The notes under the pieces were generated by a model, which did no database searches, was not told where the DNA came from, and worked only from the letters and a program-made list of their open reading frames with translations. Made by a program: the position numbers and the translations under genes. DNA of 64,000 nucleotides, taken from Mumia sp. Pv4-285 (GTDB lineage Bacteria; Actinomycetota; Actinomycetes; Propionibacteriales; Nocardioidaceae). Shown here piece after piece: positions 34,526 through 42,690 of this stretch. The first letter of the stretch is position 1. Every line of letters starts with the position of its first letter. The stretch spans positions 1,364,001 through 1,428,000 of the forward strand of contig NZ_CP162023.1 of NCBI RefSeq assembly GCF_041320275.1. The letters run 5' to 3'.

Positions 34526-35184
34526 TCGGAGCAGATGGGCAAATGACCTCGGACCCGACACGAGCGCGAACCGCATTCGAAGCGCGAGTCCGTGCGCTGG
34601 AGGGCGCCCGGCTCCAAGCCGTCGACTACTGGGATATCCACAACTTCGGCCCCGAGCCGTCCGTCTGGGATTACGGCGACTGGCACCACGCAGTGATGGG
34701 CGTTCAGCTCTCTACCGACTCAGGCCCCTTCACCGTGACCTGGACCAACACCTTCCACCCGTACGGCGTGGAAGTCTTCGCCGACCCGATCGAGTGCCAC
34801 CTCGTGCTTGGCAGTGAAGGTCCCCAGCGGATCGGTCCAGACGGGGAGTCGCGGTGGTCGCCGCTCCTCGGTACCCCCATTCGGCGTGCGCAGGTCTGGT
34901 GGGATCTGCTCCAACTCGGCCCAGCCACGTTGTCGAGCGGCGAGGTCGTCGAGGCTGCCCGCGACGTCGACTTGCCCACGGCACTCCGCCTGCACTTCGA
35001 TGCCGGTCCCGTCTGGTTCGTCGCGGCAATCCCGCAGGCTCCGTCCATGGAAGACACGTTCATTCCCGGAGACGAGATCATGGTCGTCTTCGCATCGGCG
35101 AAGCTCCAAAGCATGGGCTACGACGATCCGGGGTTCATCGATGGAAAGCACGCGGCCGCGGAGAGTAAGGAGGAAGCCGAATGA
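34522..35184 (+). CDS. Hypothetical protein of the integrative element (220 aa)
   Basis: Soluble, Trp-rich protein (WDIHNFGP, WDYGDWHHAVMG, TVTWTNTFHPYGVEVF, VWFVAAIP, FIPGDEIMVVFA). Alternating strands suggest a beta fold. I do not recognise a function. GTG 34522 overlaps the preceding stop (GTGA). ATG 34543, with GGAG 12 bases upstream, is the alternative start. It overlaps the next gene by ATGA, so the three form one operon. Confidence 0.7.
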   Translation: MIGADGQMTSDPTRARTAFEARVRALEGARLQAVDYWDIHNFGPEPSVWDYGDWHHAVMGVQLSTDSGPFTVTWTNTFHPYGVEVFADPIECHLVLGSEGPQRIGPDGESRWSPLLGTPIRRAQVWWDLLQLGPATLSSGEVVEAARDVDLPTALRLHFDAGPVWFVAAIPQAPSMEDTFIPGDEIMVVFASAKLQSMGYDDPGFIDGKHAAAESKEEAE

Positions 35185-35447
35185 CCCCCGACGACTTCGT
35201 CGAGCAACTCAAGCGCGACGTCCCGGAGGTGCAGCCGCTCATCCTCGAGCACCTTGAGGACAACGACGAGTTACTTCTCCACCTGCTCACGGCCGATCTG
35301 CGGCGGCACGCGATGGAGGCCTTCGACGCAGGCCGATCGCCGGAACTATTGAGATTGCTGGGAGTCCTCAACGCCGCGCTCATCGAGGGCGCCGACGATG
35401 TGCAGAACGCCATCGCCGTTTCCTTCGTGGAAGACACGGGCTGGTGA
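35181..35447 (+). CDS. DUF7674-like protein, shortened by an in-frame TGA
   Basis: 88 aa as read. FVEQLKRDVPEVQPLILEHL then EDNDELLLHLLTADLRRHA fits the DUF7674 pattern seen in small immunity-type proteins. At 35445 a TGA follows GW, but the same frame stays open for 28 more codons (DPAMQPFIESWPPDLRREAD onward) to TAA at 35532. That tail looks like the normal family C-terminus, and one base change (TGG to TGA) explains the stop. Either a recent nonsense mutation or read-through. ATGA overlap with the previous gene. Confidence 0.7.
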   Translation: MTPDDFVEQLKRDVPEVQPLILEHLEDNDELLLHLLTADLRRHAMEAFDAGRSPELLRLLGVLNAALIEGADDVQNAIAVSFVEDTGW

Positions 35448-35534
35448 GACCCTGCGATGCAGCCGTTCATTGAATCCTGGCCCCCAGACCTGCGCCGTGA
35501 AGCGGACCGTCAGCAGCATTCGCCGCCGGCCTAA
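35448..35534 (+). pseudogene. Detached C-terminus of the DUF7674-like gene
   Basis: Continuation of the 35181 frame after its TGA: DPAMQPFIESWPPDLRREAD and eight more residues, then TAA. It has an internal ATG at 35457 but no ribosome site. Best read as the remnant end of the preceding gene. Confidence 0.65.
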
Positions 35535-35590
35535 TGCACGCGACGCCGAATGGCAGCGTTCCTTGGGGCCTTTGCTGACAGACTCAGATC

Positions 35591-36103
35591 GTGAGCGCCA
35601 CCCCGCCAGCCTTCCGCTATCACCCCGACCCCCTCGCGACCGGATCGCTGGTCGAGTCCACGGACGAGTGCGAGCGCTGCGGCCAGGCTCGCGGTCTCAA
35701 CTACGTCGGTCCCACCTATTCGGTCGAGGAGATCGAGACCACCTGCGCATGGTGCATCGCAGACGGCAGCGCCGCGCAGGAGTTCGACGCCGAATTCAGC
35801 ACGGTCGACGGGGCACCCGACGATGTCCCCGCGACGGTGCTCGACGAGGTCGTACACCGAACCCCGGGATTCGCTGGATGGCAGCAGGAGCGCTGGCTCT
35901 TCCACTGCTCGGATGCAGCAGCGTTCCTCGGCAAGATCGGCTATCAAGATGTCGCCGAGCTGCCTGACGTCATCCAGTCACTGATTGCCGACGGATGGCC
36001 CGCGGACGTACTTCCGCACATGAGCGCCGAAGGCGACCTGACGGGCTACCTATTCCGCTGCCTTCAATGCGGAACACAGACCGCGTACGCAGACGCATCC
36101 TGA
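35591..36103 (+). CDS. CbrC-family protein (UPF0167)
   Basis: 170 aa. FRYHPDPLATGSLVESTDEC then ERCGQARGLNYVGPTYSVEE matches the CbrC/UPF0167 pattern, with CxxC pairs (CERCG, CAWC) and a C-terminal pair (FRCLQCG) that probably bind zinc. E. coli CbrC is linked to colicin E2 tolerance, and the family recurs among immunity-type genes. Start GTG 35591; no strong ribosome site seen. Third cargo type in the element. Confidence 0.8.
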   Translation: MSATPPAFRYHPDPLATGSLVESTDECERCGQARGLNYVGPTYSVEEIETTCAWCIADGSAAQEFDAEFSTVDGAPDDVPATVLDEVVHRTPGFAGWQQERWLFHCSDAAAFLGKIGYQDVAELPDVIQSLIADGWPADVLPHMSAEGDLTGYLFRCLQCGTQTAYADAS

Positions 36104-36110
36104 GGCGATC

Positions 36111-36455
36111 GTGCCCATCTACGTCGAGTTGCGTGACGGCCAAGGACGTCCCGTGCGTCGCCTTCCCGATCCTGCCGGCGGCACGTTTGACGCAGCTGGC
36201 GACTTCGACAGATTCATCCACGCCGCGTACTTCGGCTACCCAGAGGATCCTCGGCTTCCTTACCTACAGTCTGTCGACCCCTACGCTGACACCGAGATGT
36301 CGGCTGACCCAATGCCGATGCTTCTTCACGACCTTGCCTTGGCGGTACCTCGGGCCAGGGAGGGGCCTGAGAAGCGCGGCCTGCTGCGACTCAACGCCAT
36401 GGCCGAGTACTGCGCCTCGCACGAGGGGTCTTCGCTACTTTGGCGAGGCGATTGA
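36111..36455 (+). CDS. Hypothetical protein of the integrative element (114 aa)
   Basis: Begins at GTG 36111, seven bases after the CbrC stop. Sequence: IYVELRDGQGRPVRRLPDP, GGTFDAAGDFDRFIHAAY, VDPYADTEMSADPMPMLLHD, ending SSLLWRGD. An acidic, compact, soluble protein; no function recognised. Its size and neighbourhood resemble orphan immunity proteins (inference only). Confidence 0.65.
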   Translation: MPIYVELRDGQGRPVRRLPDPAGGTFDAAGDFDRFIHAAYFGYPEDPRLPYLQSVDPYADTEMSADPMPMLLHDLALAVPRAREGPEKRGLLRLNAMAEYCASHEGSSLLWRGD

Positions 36456-36630
36456 ACCGATCGTCGGCGGGATTCGACCCGTCATCGAAAAGGCATCAGA
36501 TATGACCGGCAACGGTTCCGAGACGTTCCGATACTCTGGAAGCCGTCCGATGGGGAACCTCCTCAACAACCCGAGGTTTCCCAGAGGGACCCGAGGTGTG
36601 AGGTAGCCCGGGACAGGACGCCGATCTTGT

Positions 36631-36683
36631 CCAGAGGTCGCACGTTCAAATCCTGCCCCCGCTACAAGATCAGGCTCGGTTCC
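36631..36683 (+). other. attR: right repeat of the integrative element
   Basis: CCAGAGGTCGCACGTTCAAA onward repeats the 3' part of tRNA-fMet and its trailer. One substitution (CACG for CAGG in the T arm) and one missing T compared with attL. Confidence 0.85.
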
Positions 36684-36701
36684 TTCGGGAGACCGAGCCT
36701 G
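36671..36701 (+). terminator. Relic of the tRNA terminator at attR
   Basis: CAGGCTCGGT and ACCGAGCCTG still pair around a degenerated centre. Probably the original chromosomal terminator of the tRNA, displaced by insertion. Confidence 0.55.
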
Positions 36702-36728
36702 AGCTCCTTGAAGACGCTGGAGCGCCTG

Positions 36729-37364
36729 TCAGTCCGCGAACGCGGCGCGGCCTTGCATCGCGGAGGTGCCGAGGTCGGACTTCGGCAGTGCCTGTCCGCC
36801 TTCGACGGCGGCGACCCAGGCGTCGGTCGTCGCGACGGCGGCGAAGTTGGAATGAAGCAGCACGAGGAGCGTCTCGTGCAGCTGCTCGGCCGACACCTTG
36901 CCCGCCTCGTTGGCGAGGTGGATGGCGCCGGTGGCGTCGGCGAGAACCTCGGCGGCCAGACCGAGCTCCTCGGCTGCCGCGGCCGTGGCGATGTCGCAGT
37001 TGTTCGTCATGAAGCCGACGATCGAGATCGTGTCGATGCCCTGCGCGCCGAGCCAGGCGGAGACGTCGGTGCCGGCGAACACGCTGGCCTTGTCCTTCGC
37101 CACGCGCTTCCACTCCGGCTTCACCCGACTGGCGACCTCGGGGTGCAGCTCCCAGCTGGCCGAGCCCTTGGCGAAGACGGGGGCGTCCTCGGGGAGCTCG
37201 TGCTGCACGACCACGACCGGCAGGTTCTGCTCGGCGGCGACGTCCATGCCGCGCAGGACGTTGGCGAGCGAGGTCTCGCGGTCGGGGTGCTGGACCTGGA
37301 GGATGCCGTCGAAGTACTCGTTCTGCACGTCGACGACGATCAGGGCGCGCTGCGGTGAGGTCAT
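36729..37364 (-). CDS. Isochorismatase-like cysteine hydrolase
   Basis: 211 aa. The catalytic triad of the family is visible: Asp in ALIVVDVQNEY, Lys in AKDKASVFAGTD, Cys in GFMTNNCDIAT. Substrates in the family include isochorismate, nicotinamide and carbamoyl amides; none can be chosen here. Divergent from a GlxA-type regulator, which may control it. Confidence 0.88.
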   Translation of the reverse strand: MTSPQRALIVVDVQNEYFDGILQVQHPDRETSLANVLRGMDVAAEQNLPVVVVQHELPEDAPVFAKGSASWELHPEVASRVKPEWKRVAKDKASVFAGTDVSAWLGAQGIDTISIVGFMTNNCDIATAAAAEELGLAAEVLADATGAIHLANEAGKVSAEQLHETLLVLLHSNFAAVATTDAWVAAVEGGQALPKSDLGTSAMQGRAAFAD

Positions 37365-37489
37365 GGGTGAGCTCCTGTGGGTCTCGGGTGTACCGCCGGC
37401 GGGTTCGCTGCCGGTACCTCAAGCGTGCCGAAGGGGAAGCGGCTACCGTGAGTGGCACAGAAGCCGTTCTTCGATGAAATCAGGCCAGC

Positions 37490-38471
37490 ATGCGGGTTGC
37501 TGTTCATGCCTTCGACGGAATCACGATGTTCCACCTCTCCGTGCCGCTGATGGTCTTCGGCGAGGTCGCTCGTCAGGCTCTCGCGCCGGACTGGGAGACC
37601 CGCGTCTGGACGCACGACGGGCGGGGCGTGCGTACGGTCGAGGGACTCAGGGTCGACGACGTCGACGGGCCGGAGCTCCTCGAGAGCGCAGACCTCCTCG
37701 TCTTCCCTTCCTGGTACGCCGACCTGAGCCCTGCCCCGGACGAGCTGACGGCGTCGATCGCGCGCGCACCAGCGTGGTGCCCGCGTGGCTGGACTGTGCT
37801 TGGGCGCGTTCCCGGTCGTGGACAGCGGCGTGGTGGGTGCGCGTGCGGTCGTGACGCACTGGGCGGTGGCTCCCGAGCTCGTCGGGCGCGTCCCGCAGGT
37901 CACCGTCGATGCGTCATCCCTCTACCTCGACCACGGTGACGTCCTGACCTCGGCGGGTACCGCCTCGGCCATCGACGCGTGCCTTCACCTGGTCCGCGCC
38001 GAGCTCGGGTCCGCGGCAGCTGCCACGGTCGCGCGCCATCTCGTCGTGGCCCCGCACCGGGAGGGAGGCCAAGCCCAGTACGTCGAGCGCCCGATCCCCG
38101 AACCGGAGGAACGCGGCCGATTTGGGCCGACGCTCGACTGGGCACTGGCCAACCTCGACGCCGACCTGTGCGTCGACGTGCTGGCGGACCACGCCGGGAT
38201 GAGCCGGCGGAACTTCAACCGGCGGTTCGCCGAGACCACTGGGGCCACTCCCGCCCGCTGGGTGGTGGCCCGCCGCCTCGACCGGGCTCGCGGTCTGCTC
38301 GAGAACACCACCTGGCCGATCGACCGCATCGCTCGCGAGTGCGGATTCGGGAGCGCCGTCACCTTCCGGCAGAACTTCGTCGCAGCGTTCGCCACCACTC
38401 CGACGTCGTACCGGAGGAGGTTCGAGACCTCGGCATACAGCGGCGTCGCGTGGGGTACCAGGACCACGTGA
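37490..38471 (+). pseudogene. GlxA-type AraC regulator with a frameshift
   Basis: The N-terminal DJ-1/PfpI-like domain is read from ATG 37490 (VAVHAFDGITMFHLSVPLMV to LTASIARA). Near 37770, in a CGCGCGC run, the frame shifts by one base: the continuation HQRGARVAGLCLGAFPVVD lies in the second frame and runs to 38471. The C-terminal half has an intact AraC helix-turn-helix (DVLADHAGMSRRNFNRRF and RIARECGFGSAVTFRQNF). Restoring one base gives a full protein of about 327 aa. A sequencing error in the GC run is a real alternative. Confidence 0.75.
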
Positions 38472-40933
38472 CCGCCATCGATCGGATCGCGCAGCCGTGG
38501 GGGAGCCGGACGCCGTACGGTCCGGGCGAGGACTGGCCCGTACGGGTCGACTCGTACCTCGTCGAGGGGGTGTCACCAGACGACGTCGACCGGTGGGTGC
38601 AGTCGGCGACGATCCTGCACTCCAACGGTGACGGCCTGGACATCGCCGTCAAGGACGAACGCATCGTCGGCGTCCGTGGTCGGGCTGTGGACCGCGTGAA
38701 CCACGGCCGGCTCGGTCCGAAGGACCTGTACGGATGGCAGGCCAACGGCTCGCCGGACCGGTTGACCAGGCCGCTGATCCGGCGAGACGGCCAGCTCGTC
38801 GAGACCGACTGGGACACCGCCATGGCCGCGGTCGCCGGCCGCACCACCGAGTTGCTCGAGGAGCGTGGCCCGAGCTCGGTCGCCTTCTACACCACCGGCC
38901 AGCTGTTCCTGGAGGAGTACTACACGCTGGGGCTCATCGCCCACGGGGGCATCGGCACGAACCACGTCGACGGCAACACGCGCCTGTGCACGGCCACCGC
39001 GGCAGCCGCCCTCAAGGAGTCGTTCGCCTCGGACGGCCAGCCAGGGTCGTACACCGACATCGACCACGCGGACGTCATCTGCCTCTACGGCCACAACATG
39101 GCGGAGACCCAGACGGTTCTCTGGACGCGCATCCTCGACCGACTCGCCGGCCCGAACCCGCCGAGCGTCATCTGTGTCGATCCCCGGCAGACGCCGGTCG
39201 CTGACGCGGCGACCGTCCACCTCGCGCCGCGCCCGGGGACGAACGTCATGGTGATGAACGCGCTGCTGCACGAGCTGCTGAGCAACGACTGGGTCGACCA
39301 CGACTACGTCGCCGCCCACGCGGTCGGGTTCGCGGAGCTGCAGAAGATGCTCGGGGGCTTCTCCGTCGAGCGGGCTGCCGAGGTCTGCGGGGTGTCGGCC
39401 AAGGATCTCCGCGAGGCCGCACGTCTGATCGGGACCGCGGAGCGCTTGATGTCCACGGTGCTGCAGGGCTTCTACCAGTCCCACCAGGCGACCGCGGCCG
39501 CCGTCCAGGTCAACAACATCCACATCCTGCGCGGCATGCTCGGCAAGCCTGGTTGCGGACTCCTTCAGATGAACGGCCAGCCCACCGCGCAGAACACGCG
39601 GGAGGCCGGAGCTGACGGCGATCTCCCGGGGTTCCGCAACTGGTCGAACGACGCGCACGTCAAGGATCTGGCGAAGGTCTGGAACATCGACCCGATGGAC
39701 ATCCCGCACTACTCCGAACCGACGCACGCGATGCAGATCATGCGCTACGTCGAGGACGGCTCCATCCGATTCCTGTACGTCACCGGGACCAACCCCGCAG
39801 TGTCCATGCCGGAGCTGTCGCGGATGCGCAGCATCCTGTCCCAGGACCGGCATTTCCTCGTCGTCCAGGACATCTTCCTCTCCGAGACCGCGCAGCTCGC
39901 CGACGTGGTGTTGCCGGCAGCGACGTGGGGCGAGAAGACAGGCACGTTCACCAACGTCGACCGCACCGTCCACCTGTCGGAGAAGGCGGTCGACCCGCCC
40001 GGCGACGCCCGCAGCGACCTCGACATCCTGCTCGACTACGCGCGGCGGCTCGACCTGCGCGACAAGGACGGCGCGCCGCTGGTGAAGTGGACCACGCCCG
40101 AGGAGGCGTTCGAGGGCTGGAAGGAGTGCAGCCGCGGCCGACCGTGCGACTACAGCGGCATCACGTACGACAAGCTCCGAGGCGGGAGCGGCATCCAGTG
40201 GCCCTGCACCGAGGAGCGGCCCGACGGCACGGAGCACATCTACGTCGACGGCGCGTTCTGGGCCGATCCGGACTACTGCGAGAGCTACGGCCGTGACCTC
40301 GTGACCGGTGCGCCGGTCGAGCCGACGGAGTACAAGGCGCTCAACCCGCAGGGCAAGGCCGTCCTCAAGGCAGCCGAGTACCTGCCGCCCCACGAGCTGC
40401 CCTCGGAGGACTTCCCGTTCCAGCTGATCACCGGTCGTACGCTGTACCACTTCCACACCCGGACGAAGACCGGCCGCGCACCCCAGCTGCGGGCGGCGGC
40501 TCCCGAGGTGTGGGTCGAGGTGTCGGCTGCAGACGCTGCGGAGCAAGGCTGGTCGGAGGGGGACCGGCTGAGCATCACGACGCCGCGGGGAGACGTCACC
40601 GCACGCGCACGCGTCAGCGGCATCCGGCCGGGCGTCCTCTTCCTGCCCTTCCACTACGGCTACTGGGACACCATCAACGGTCATGAACCCGACGGGCCGG
40701 GACGGGCAGCCAACGAACTCACCCTCACCGACTGGGATCCCGCCTCGAAGCAGCCCCTCTTCAAGACCGCAGCCGCTGCCGCAACGCTGGTCGAGCGCTC
40801 CACCGGTACGCCCTCGCGCGCGCCGACGACGACGGCCTCGCGGCCGGTGGATCCCGATGTCGCTCCACCGACGACCGGCGGACCGGACGCCCTCGCCACG
40901 GAACAGCTCCCCACCACGGAAGGCCGACGATGA
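38468..40933 (+). CDS. Molybdopterin oxidoreductase without Fe-S cluster ligands
   Basis: 821 aa, collinear with the nitrate reductase/formate dehydrogenase alpha superfamily: LTRPLIRRDGQLVETDWDTA, GTNHVDGNTRLCTATAAAA, VICLYGHNMAETQ, VLPAATWGEKTGTFTNVDRT, and a molydopterin-binding C-terminal domain (LITGRTLYHFHTRTKTGRAP). At the N-terminus, where C-x2-C-x3-C normally holds [4Fe-4S], the chain reads SATILHSNGDGLD, with no cysteines. The tail after about residue 760 is Pro/Thr-rich. GTG 38468 overlaps the regulator's stop by GTGA. The electron partner is unknown. Confidence 0.85.
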   Translation: MTAIDRIAQPWGSRTPYGPGEDWPVRVDSYLVEGVSPDDVDRWVQSATILHSNGDGLDIAVKDERIVGVRGRAVDRVNHGRLGPKDLYGWQANGSPDRLTRPLIRRDGQLVETDWDTAMAAVAGRTTELLEERGPSSVAFYTTGQLFLEEYYTLGLIAHGGIGTNHVDGNTRLCTATAAAALKESFASDGQPGSYTDIDHADVICLYGHNMAETQTVLWTRILDRLAGPNPPSVICVDPRQTPVADAATVHLAPRPGTNVMVMNALLHELLSNDWVDHDYVAAHAVGFAELQKMLGGFSVERAAEVCGVSAKDLREAARLIGTAERLMSTVLQGFYQSHQATAAAVQVNNIHILRGMLGKPGCGLLQMNGQPTAQNTREAGADGDLPGFRNWSNDAHVKDLAKVWNIDPMDIPHYSEPTHAMQIMRYVEDGSIRFLYVTGTNPAVSMPELSRMRSILSQDRHFLVVQDIFLSETAQLADVVLPAATWGEKTGTFTNVDRTVHLSEKAVDPPGDARSDLDILLDYARRLDLRDKDGAPLVKWTTPEEAFEGWKECSRGRPCDYSGITYDKLRGGSGIQWPCTEERPDGTEHIYVDGAFWADPDYCESYGRDLVTGAPVEPTEYKALNPQGKAVLKAAEYLPPHELPSEDFPFQLITGRTLYHFHTRTKTGRAPQLRAAAPEVWVEVSAADAAEQGWSEGDRLSITTPRGDVTARARVSGIRPGVLFLPFHYGYWDTINGHEPDGPGRAANELTLTDWDPASKQPLFKTAAAAATLVERSTGTPSRAPTTTASRPVDPDVAPPTTGGPDALATEQLPTTEGRR

Positions 40934-41451
40934 GCATCACCGCGACCCTGCGTTCGCTGCACGGCAACAAGGTCGGGGCGGCCGTCGAGGAGCTCCACCG
41001 TGCCGAGAACGACCTGGCCGGTGCGTTGCTCAACCTCTCGGACCATCAGAAGGTCGACCACGAGATCTTCTACGTCGCCCGCGACATCGCCCGGTGGTCA
41101 CAAGAGCACGTACGCCGCCTCGCCGAGGTCGGCACCGACTACGGGTTCGAGCTGGACCCCGAGCCGGAGGACGAGGCGACCCTCCTCGCCCGGGTCAAGC
41201 AGCTGGGCGCCGAGCTGACGGGCCGGTTCCACGAACCCGCGCTCCTCCTGCTCGCCGACCTTCGACGCGTGCACCGCATGGCCGCCGGGGTGTCCCTCGA
41301 CTGGGAGGTGATGGCCCAGACGGCACAGGCGATGAAGGACCGCACGCTTCTCGAGCTCGCGGAGGGCTGTCACCCGCAGACCCTTCGCCAGATGCGTTGG
41401 GCCAACGCCAAGGTCAAGGAGACCGCCGCTCAGATCATGGTCACCGGCTGA
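40930..41451 (+). CDS. Hypothetical helical protein, ferritin-like in pattern
   Basis: 173 aa, all-helical. Acidic and histidine positions recur (ELHRAENDL, DHQKVDHEIFYVARDIARW, EHVRRLAEV, ELTGRFHEPALLLLADLRRVH), a pattern seen in ferritin-like or hemerythrin-like bundles; assignment is tentative. ATGA overlap with the molybdopterin enzyme gene implies a shared operon and possibly a partner role. Confidence 0.65.
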   Translation: MSITATLRSLHGNKVGAAVEELHRAENDLAGALLNLSDHQKVDHEIFYVARDIARWSQEHVRRLAEVGTDYGFELDPEPEDEATLLARVKQLGAELTGRFHEPALLLLADLRRVHRMAAGVSLDWEVMAQTAQAMKDRTLLELAEGCHPQTLRQMRWANAKVKETAAQIMVTG

Positions 41452-41544
41452 ACCGGCCGATTCACCCCTGTCGTGCCATGGGCCGGGGGACGGGTCAGAC
41501 TTTCGGCCGGTCCGCTGGCGGCGCTGCATCCCTACGCTGAGGGG

Positions 41545-42690
41545 GTGAGCAATCCACTGCGGTCCCTGCTGGAGGAACCCCGGCCCTCGGTCCCGCCTGT
41601 TCGGGTATGGCGTGACTGGGCGCTGCTGGCGGTCGTGACGGTCTCCGCGGTGCTGGAGGGTGTCCTGCGTGAGGACCTGCCGCTACCTGTGCTGTCGGTG
41701 GTGTTGACGCTCGGACTGGCGCCGCTGCTGCTCTGGCGCCGTACCCACCCGCTCGCCGTGGTCGCGACCGCCTTCGGCGTGACCACGATCGTGGACATCG
41801 GCCTGATCGCATCCGACGCGCCGGCGCTCGACATGTACACGATGGTCTACCTCCTGCTGCTGCCCTACGCACTCTTCCGGTGGGGTTCCGGGCGAGAGGC
41901 GGTGGCGGGTCTGGCGATCATCCTGGTCCCGGCCACCATGGCGCTCGTCGTCAGCTGGACCGGGGTCGGCGACGCAATCGGCGGGGTCGCTGTCCTGATG
42001 TCCGCCTTTGCCCTGGGGTGGGCCGTACGTTCGCAGCACGGCGCCCGGGAGCGAAGGATGGAACAGGTGAAGTCGGAGGAGCGGGTCCTGCTGGCGCGTG
42101 AGCTGCACGACACGGTGGCCCACCACGTCTCCGCCATCGCCGTCCAGGCCCAGGCGGGGCGCGCTCTCGCGGCGACCAGCCCGTCGTCGCCGCTCGAGGC
42201 ACTCGAGGTGATCGAGGTGGAGGCGTCGCGCGCGCTCGCGGAGATGCGGGCCATGGTCCGCGTGCTGCGCAACGCGGCGCCGGCCGACTACGCCCCGCAG
42301 CCCGGTGTGGCCGACCTCGAGCGGCTGTCCGGGGCCTCGCCGGCCGGGCCGCGGGTGGAGGTCAGGGTCTCGGGTGACCTGGCCGCCCTCCCGGCGGCGA
42401 TCGACGCCGCTGTCTTCCGGATCGCTCAGGAGGCGGTCACGAACGCGCTGCGGCATGCCAGGAACGCCACTCTGGTCGACGTGCGCGTCACAGGGGGTCA
42501 GTCAGCAGTCAGCCTCGCCGTCCGTGACGACGGTGACACCCGTCCGGGGGACCCCGCCCCGGACGCAGGCTTCGGACTCGCAGGGATGGTCGAGCGCGCC
42601 CTGCTCCTGGGCGGCACGTGCCAGGCGGGCCCGTGCCCCGGAGGTGGCTGGGCCGTCAGCGCGACACTGCCGCGGCAGGTGTCGGCGTGA
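41545..42690 (+). CDS. Sensor histidine kinase (HisKA_3, NarL/DesK type)
   Basis: 381 aa. Four or five N-terminal helices, then the dimerisation/phosphoacceptor motif ARELHDTVAHHVSAIAVQAQ (His in ELHDT) and a HATPase_c domain with FRIAQEAVTNALRHA and the G box GFGLAGMVERALLLGG. It should phosphorylate the response regulator encoded directly downstream. Start GTG 41545 (GAGGGG upstream); the GTGA overlap at its end couples it to that regulator. Confidence 0.9.
   Translation: MSNPLRSLLEEPRPSVPPVRVWRDWALLAVVTVSAVLEGVLREDLPLPVLSVVLTLGLAPLLLWRRTHPLAVVATAFGVTTIVDIGLIASDAPALDMYTMVYLLLLPYALFRWGSGREAVAGLAIILVPATMALVVSWTGVGDAIGGVAVLMSAFALGWAVRSQHGARERRMEQVKSEERVLLARELHDTVAHHVSAIAVQAQAGRALAATSPSSPLEALEVIEVEASRALAEMRAMVRVLRNAAPADYAPQPGVADLERLSGASPAGPRVEVRVSGDLAALPAAIDAAVFRIAQEAVTNALRHARNATLVDVRVTGGQSAVSLAVRDDGDTRPGDPAPDAGFGLAGMVERALLLGGTCQAGPCPGGGWAVSATLPRQVSA

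Larger units (their letters stand above)
32841..36683 (+). mobile_element. 3.8-kb integrative element in tRNA-fMet
   Basis: Bounded by the 54-bp direct repeats at 32807 and 36631, with a tyrosine recombinase gene next to attL reading inward. Cargo: an EF-Tu domain-3-like protein, an unknown 220-aa protein, a DUF7674-like gene with an in-frame stop, a CbrC-like protein and an unknown 114-aa protein, all on the plus strand and partly overlapping. No phage structural, replication or conjugation genes are present, so it is a minimal island, satellite or remnant. Confidence 0.8.
36456..36728. other. Right end of the element and flank
   Basis: Between the last cargo gene and the isochorismatase gene. 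Holds a stretch of about 175 bases without a recognisable gene, then attR (36631-36683) and a damaged terminator (36671-36701). Confidence 0.6.

Noticed and set aside
35445-35447. Selenocysteine at the in-frame TGA
   Set aside because: No SECIS-like hairpin was obvious and the position corresponds to Trp in the expected sequence; a nonsense mutation is simpler.
32841-36683. Interpretation of the element as a prophage
   Set aside because: No capsid, terminase, replication or lysis genes; too small. Integrative island, satellite or remnant fits better.
38573-40684. 703-codon frame antisense to the molybdoenzyme gene
   Set aside because: Composition is Val/Arg/Asp-rich without family motifs; the plus-strand frame has clear signatures.
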